A DNA stretch of 5,257 bases. Origin: Actinomycetota bacterium. GTDB lineage: Bacteria > Actinomycetota > UBA4738. The position numbers and the translations under genes are program-made. Numbering within the stretch: position 1 is the first letter of the stretch; each line of letters begins with the position of its first letter. The notes under the pieces are model-generated. The model saw only the letters and a program-made list of their open reading frames with translations, searched no databases and was not told where the DNA came from. Below, piece after piece: positions 4,921 to 5,257 of this stretch. The stretch lies in contig VAYC01000154.1 in assembly GCA_005885025.1 (NCBI GenBank), positions 1-5,257 on the forward strand, in the 5' to 3' direction.

Positions 4921-5257
4921 TCAGCCCGCGATCCGGTGTTCCATGCGGATCGACCCTCCGGCGGGCACCCCTCCCGCCATGCGATGGTGCCGCTCGGAGA
5001 GCGTGGAAAAGCCCTGACGAAGGTAGAAGCGGAGGGCGCCGTCGTTGGGCGCCGTCGTTGGAGAACGCCACGTCCAGAGCGACCGCCCGAAGCTTCGCGG
5101 CCCGTGCCTCCTCGACGGCATTGGCCAGCAGGCCGGCTCCGATCCCCTGTCCCCGCTTGGCGGCAGCCACCGACAGCGACACCACGTACAGCACATCGGC
5201 AGGGATGGGAGCCATCGCGCGGCCCGCCAGGCTCCCTCGCCATACGAGGCGCCACGC
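4921..5257 (-). pseudogene. GNAT N-acetyltransferase, N-terminus off the window, frameshifted by a 13-bp duplication
   Basis: This is the C-terminal part of a standard GNAT enzyme, which moves an acetyl group from acetyl-CoA to an amine. Reading from the right edge, the frame gives VLYVVSLSVAAAKRGQGIGAGLL: a beta4 strand followed by the acetyl-CoA pyrophosphate loop with the R-x-x-G-x-G pattern (RGQGIG). Then comes NAVEEARAAKLRAVALDVAFSNDGA. At that point an exact 13-bp repeat shifts the frame. The normal continuation LRFYLRQGFSTLSERHH (the usual GNAT FY...GF strand) lies in another frame and ends at the TGA at 4923-4921. With one repeat copy removed, the two join as SNDGALRFYLRQGF, as the family requires. 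ATG 5215 is unlikely to be the real start because the frame stays open to the edge and GNAT N-terminal strands are missing. The gene is inactive as read, unless the duplication is an assembly error. Confidence 0.85.
5034..5059. repeat. Exact 13-bp tandem duplication (GGGCGCCGTCGTT x2)
   Basis: Copies lie at 5034-5046 and 5047-5059 with no mismatch and no spacer. Thirteen is not a multiple of three, so the second copy shifts the GNAT frame. Replication slippage producing a short tandem duplication is the simplest origin; a repeat-induced assembly mistake is the alternative. Copy numbers of one or four would keep the GNAT in frame. Confidence 0.95.

Noticed and set aside
4328..5215. A single 295-residue open frame suggesting a natural GNAT-methyltransferase fusion protein.
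   Set aside because: The frame is continuous only because of the 13-bp duplication at 5034-5059. The linker is the out-of-frame reading of a normal GNAT C-terminus, whose correct frame ends at its own stop at 4921.
1..5257. CRISPR arrays, insertion sequences, tRNA or rRNA genes, riboswitches and integration sites.
   Set aside because: None was found on either strand. The only clear direct repeat is the 13-bp tandem pair, and no transposase or recombinase motifs are present.

Overview
The window is GC-rich, almost wholly coding, and looks like chromosomal DNA of an actinomycete or a related high-GC lineage. The lineage call is inference. It rests on a mycothiol-dependent maleylpyruvate isomerase family protein (mycothiol is an actinobacterial thiol), a SigK/RskA-like sigma/anti-sigma pair, GTG starts, and start codons with little or no Shine-Dalgarno sequence but a TANNNT hexamer 6-9 nt upstream, as expected for leaderless mRNAs. 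No mobile element, CRISPR array, tRNA or rRNA was seen.

Layout. (1) Positions 1-1112, minus strand: an almost complete glycerate kinase running off the left edge. (2) Positions 1113-1137: a very short divergent promoter region in which the two candidate -10 hexamers overlap (AGGGTACAAT, 1119-1128). (3) Positions 1138-1971, plus strand: a DinB/MDMPI-type putative metalloenzyme. (4) Positions 1972-2079: a 108-nt intergenic stretch with small inverted repeats and candidate promoters. (5) Positions 2080-3352, plus strand: an ECF sigma factor and its membrane-anchored zinc-finger anti-sigma factor, overlapping by 11 nt. (6) Positions 3356-5257, minus strand: a three-gene run transcribed towards the anti-sigma gene. 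In transcription order these are a GNAT acetyltransferase (cut by the right edge), a small SAM-dependent methyltransferase, and a CelD/BioF2-like (Acetyltransf_6) GNAT protein.

The three-gene run is the most unusual part. Both acetyltransferase genes are out of frame, while the methyltransferase between them is intact. The GNAT lesion is an exact 13-bp tandem duplication at 5034-5059; removing one copy restores a normal GNAT C-terminus. With both copies present the GNAT frame instead runs without a stop into the methyltransferase, giving an apparent GNAT-methyltransferase fusion. The second frameshift lies near 4019-4043. The window alone cannot tell real gene decay, phase variation and assembly error apart.

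Functionally, the sigma/anti-sigma pair should form a self-contained envelope-stress or signal-responsive switch. Glycerate kinase is central metabolism. The substrates of the MDMPI-like protein, the methyltransferase and the acetyltransferases cannot be told from sequence. I see no clearly new multi-gene system. The overlapping divergent promoter and the duplication-generated fusion are the observations most worth checking.
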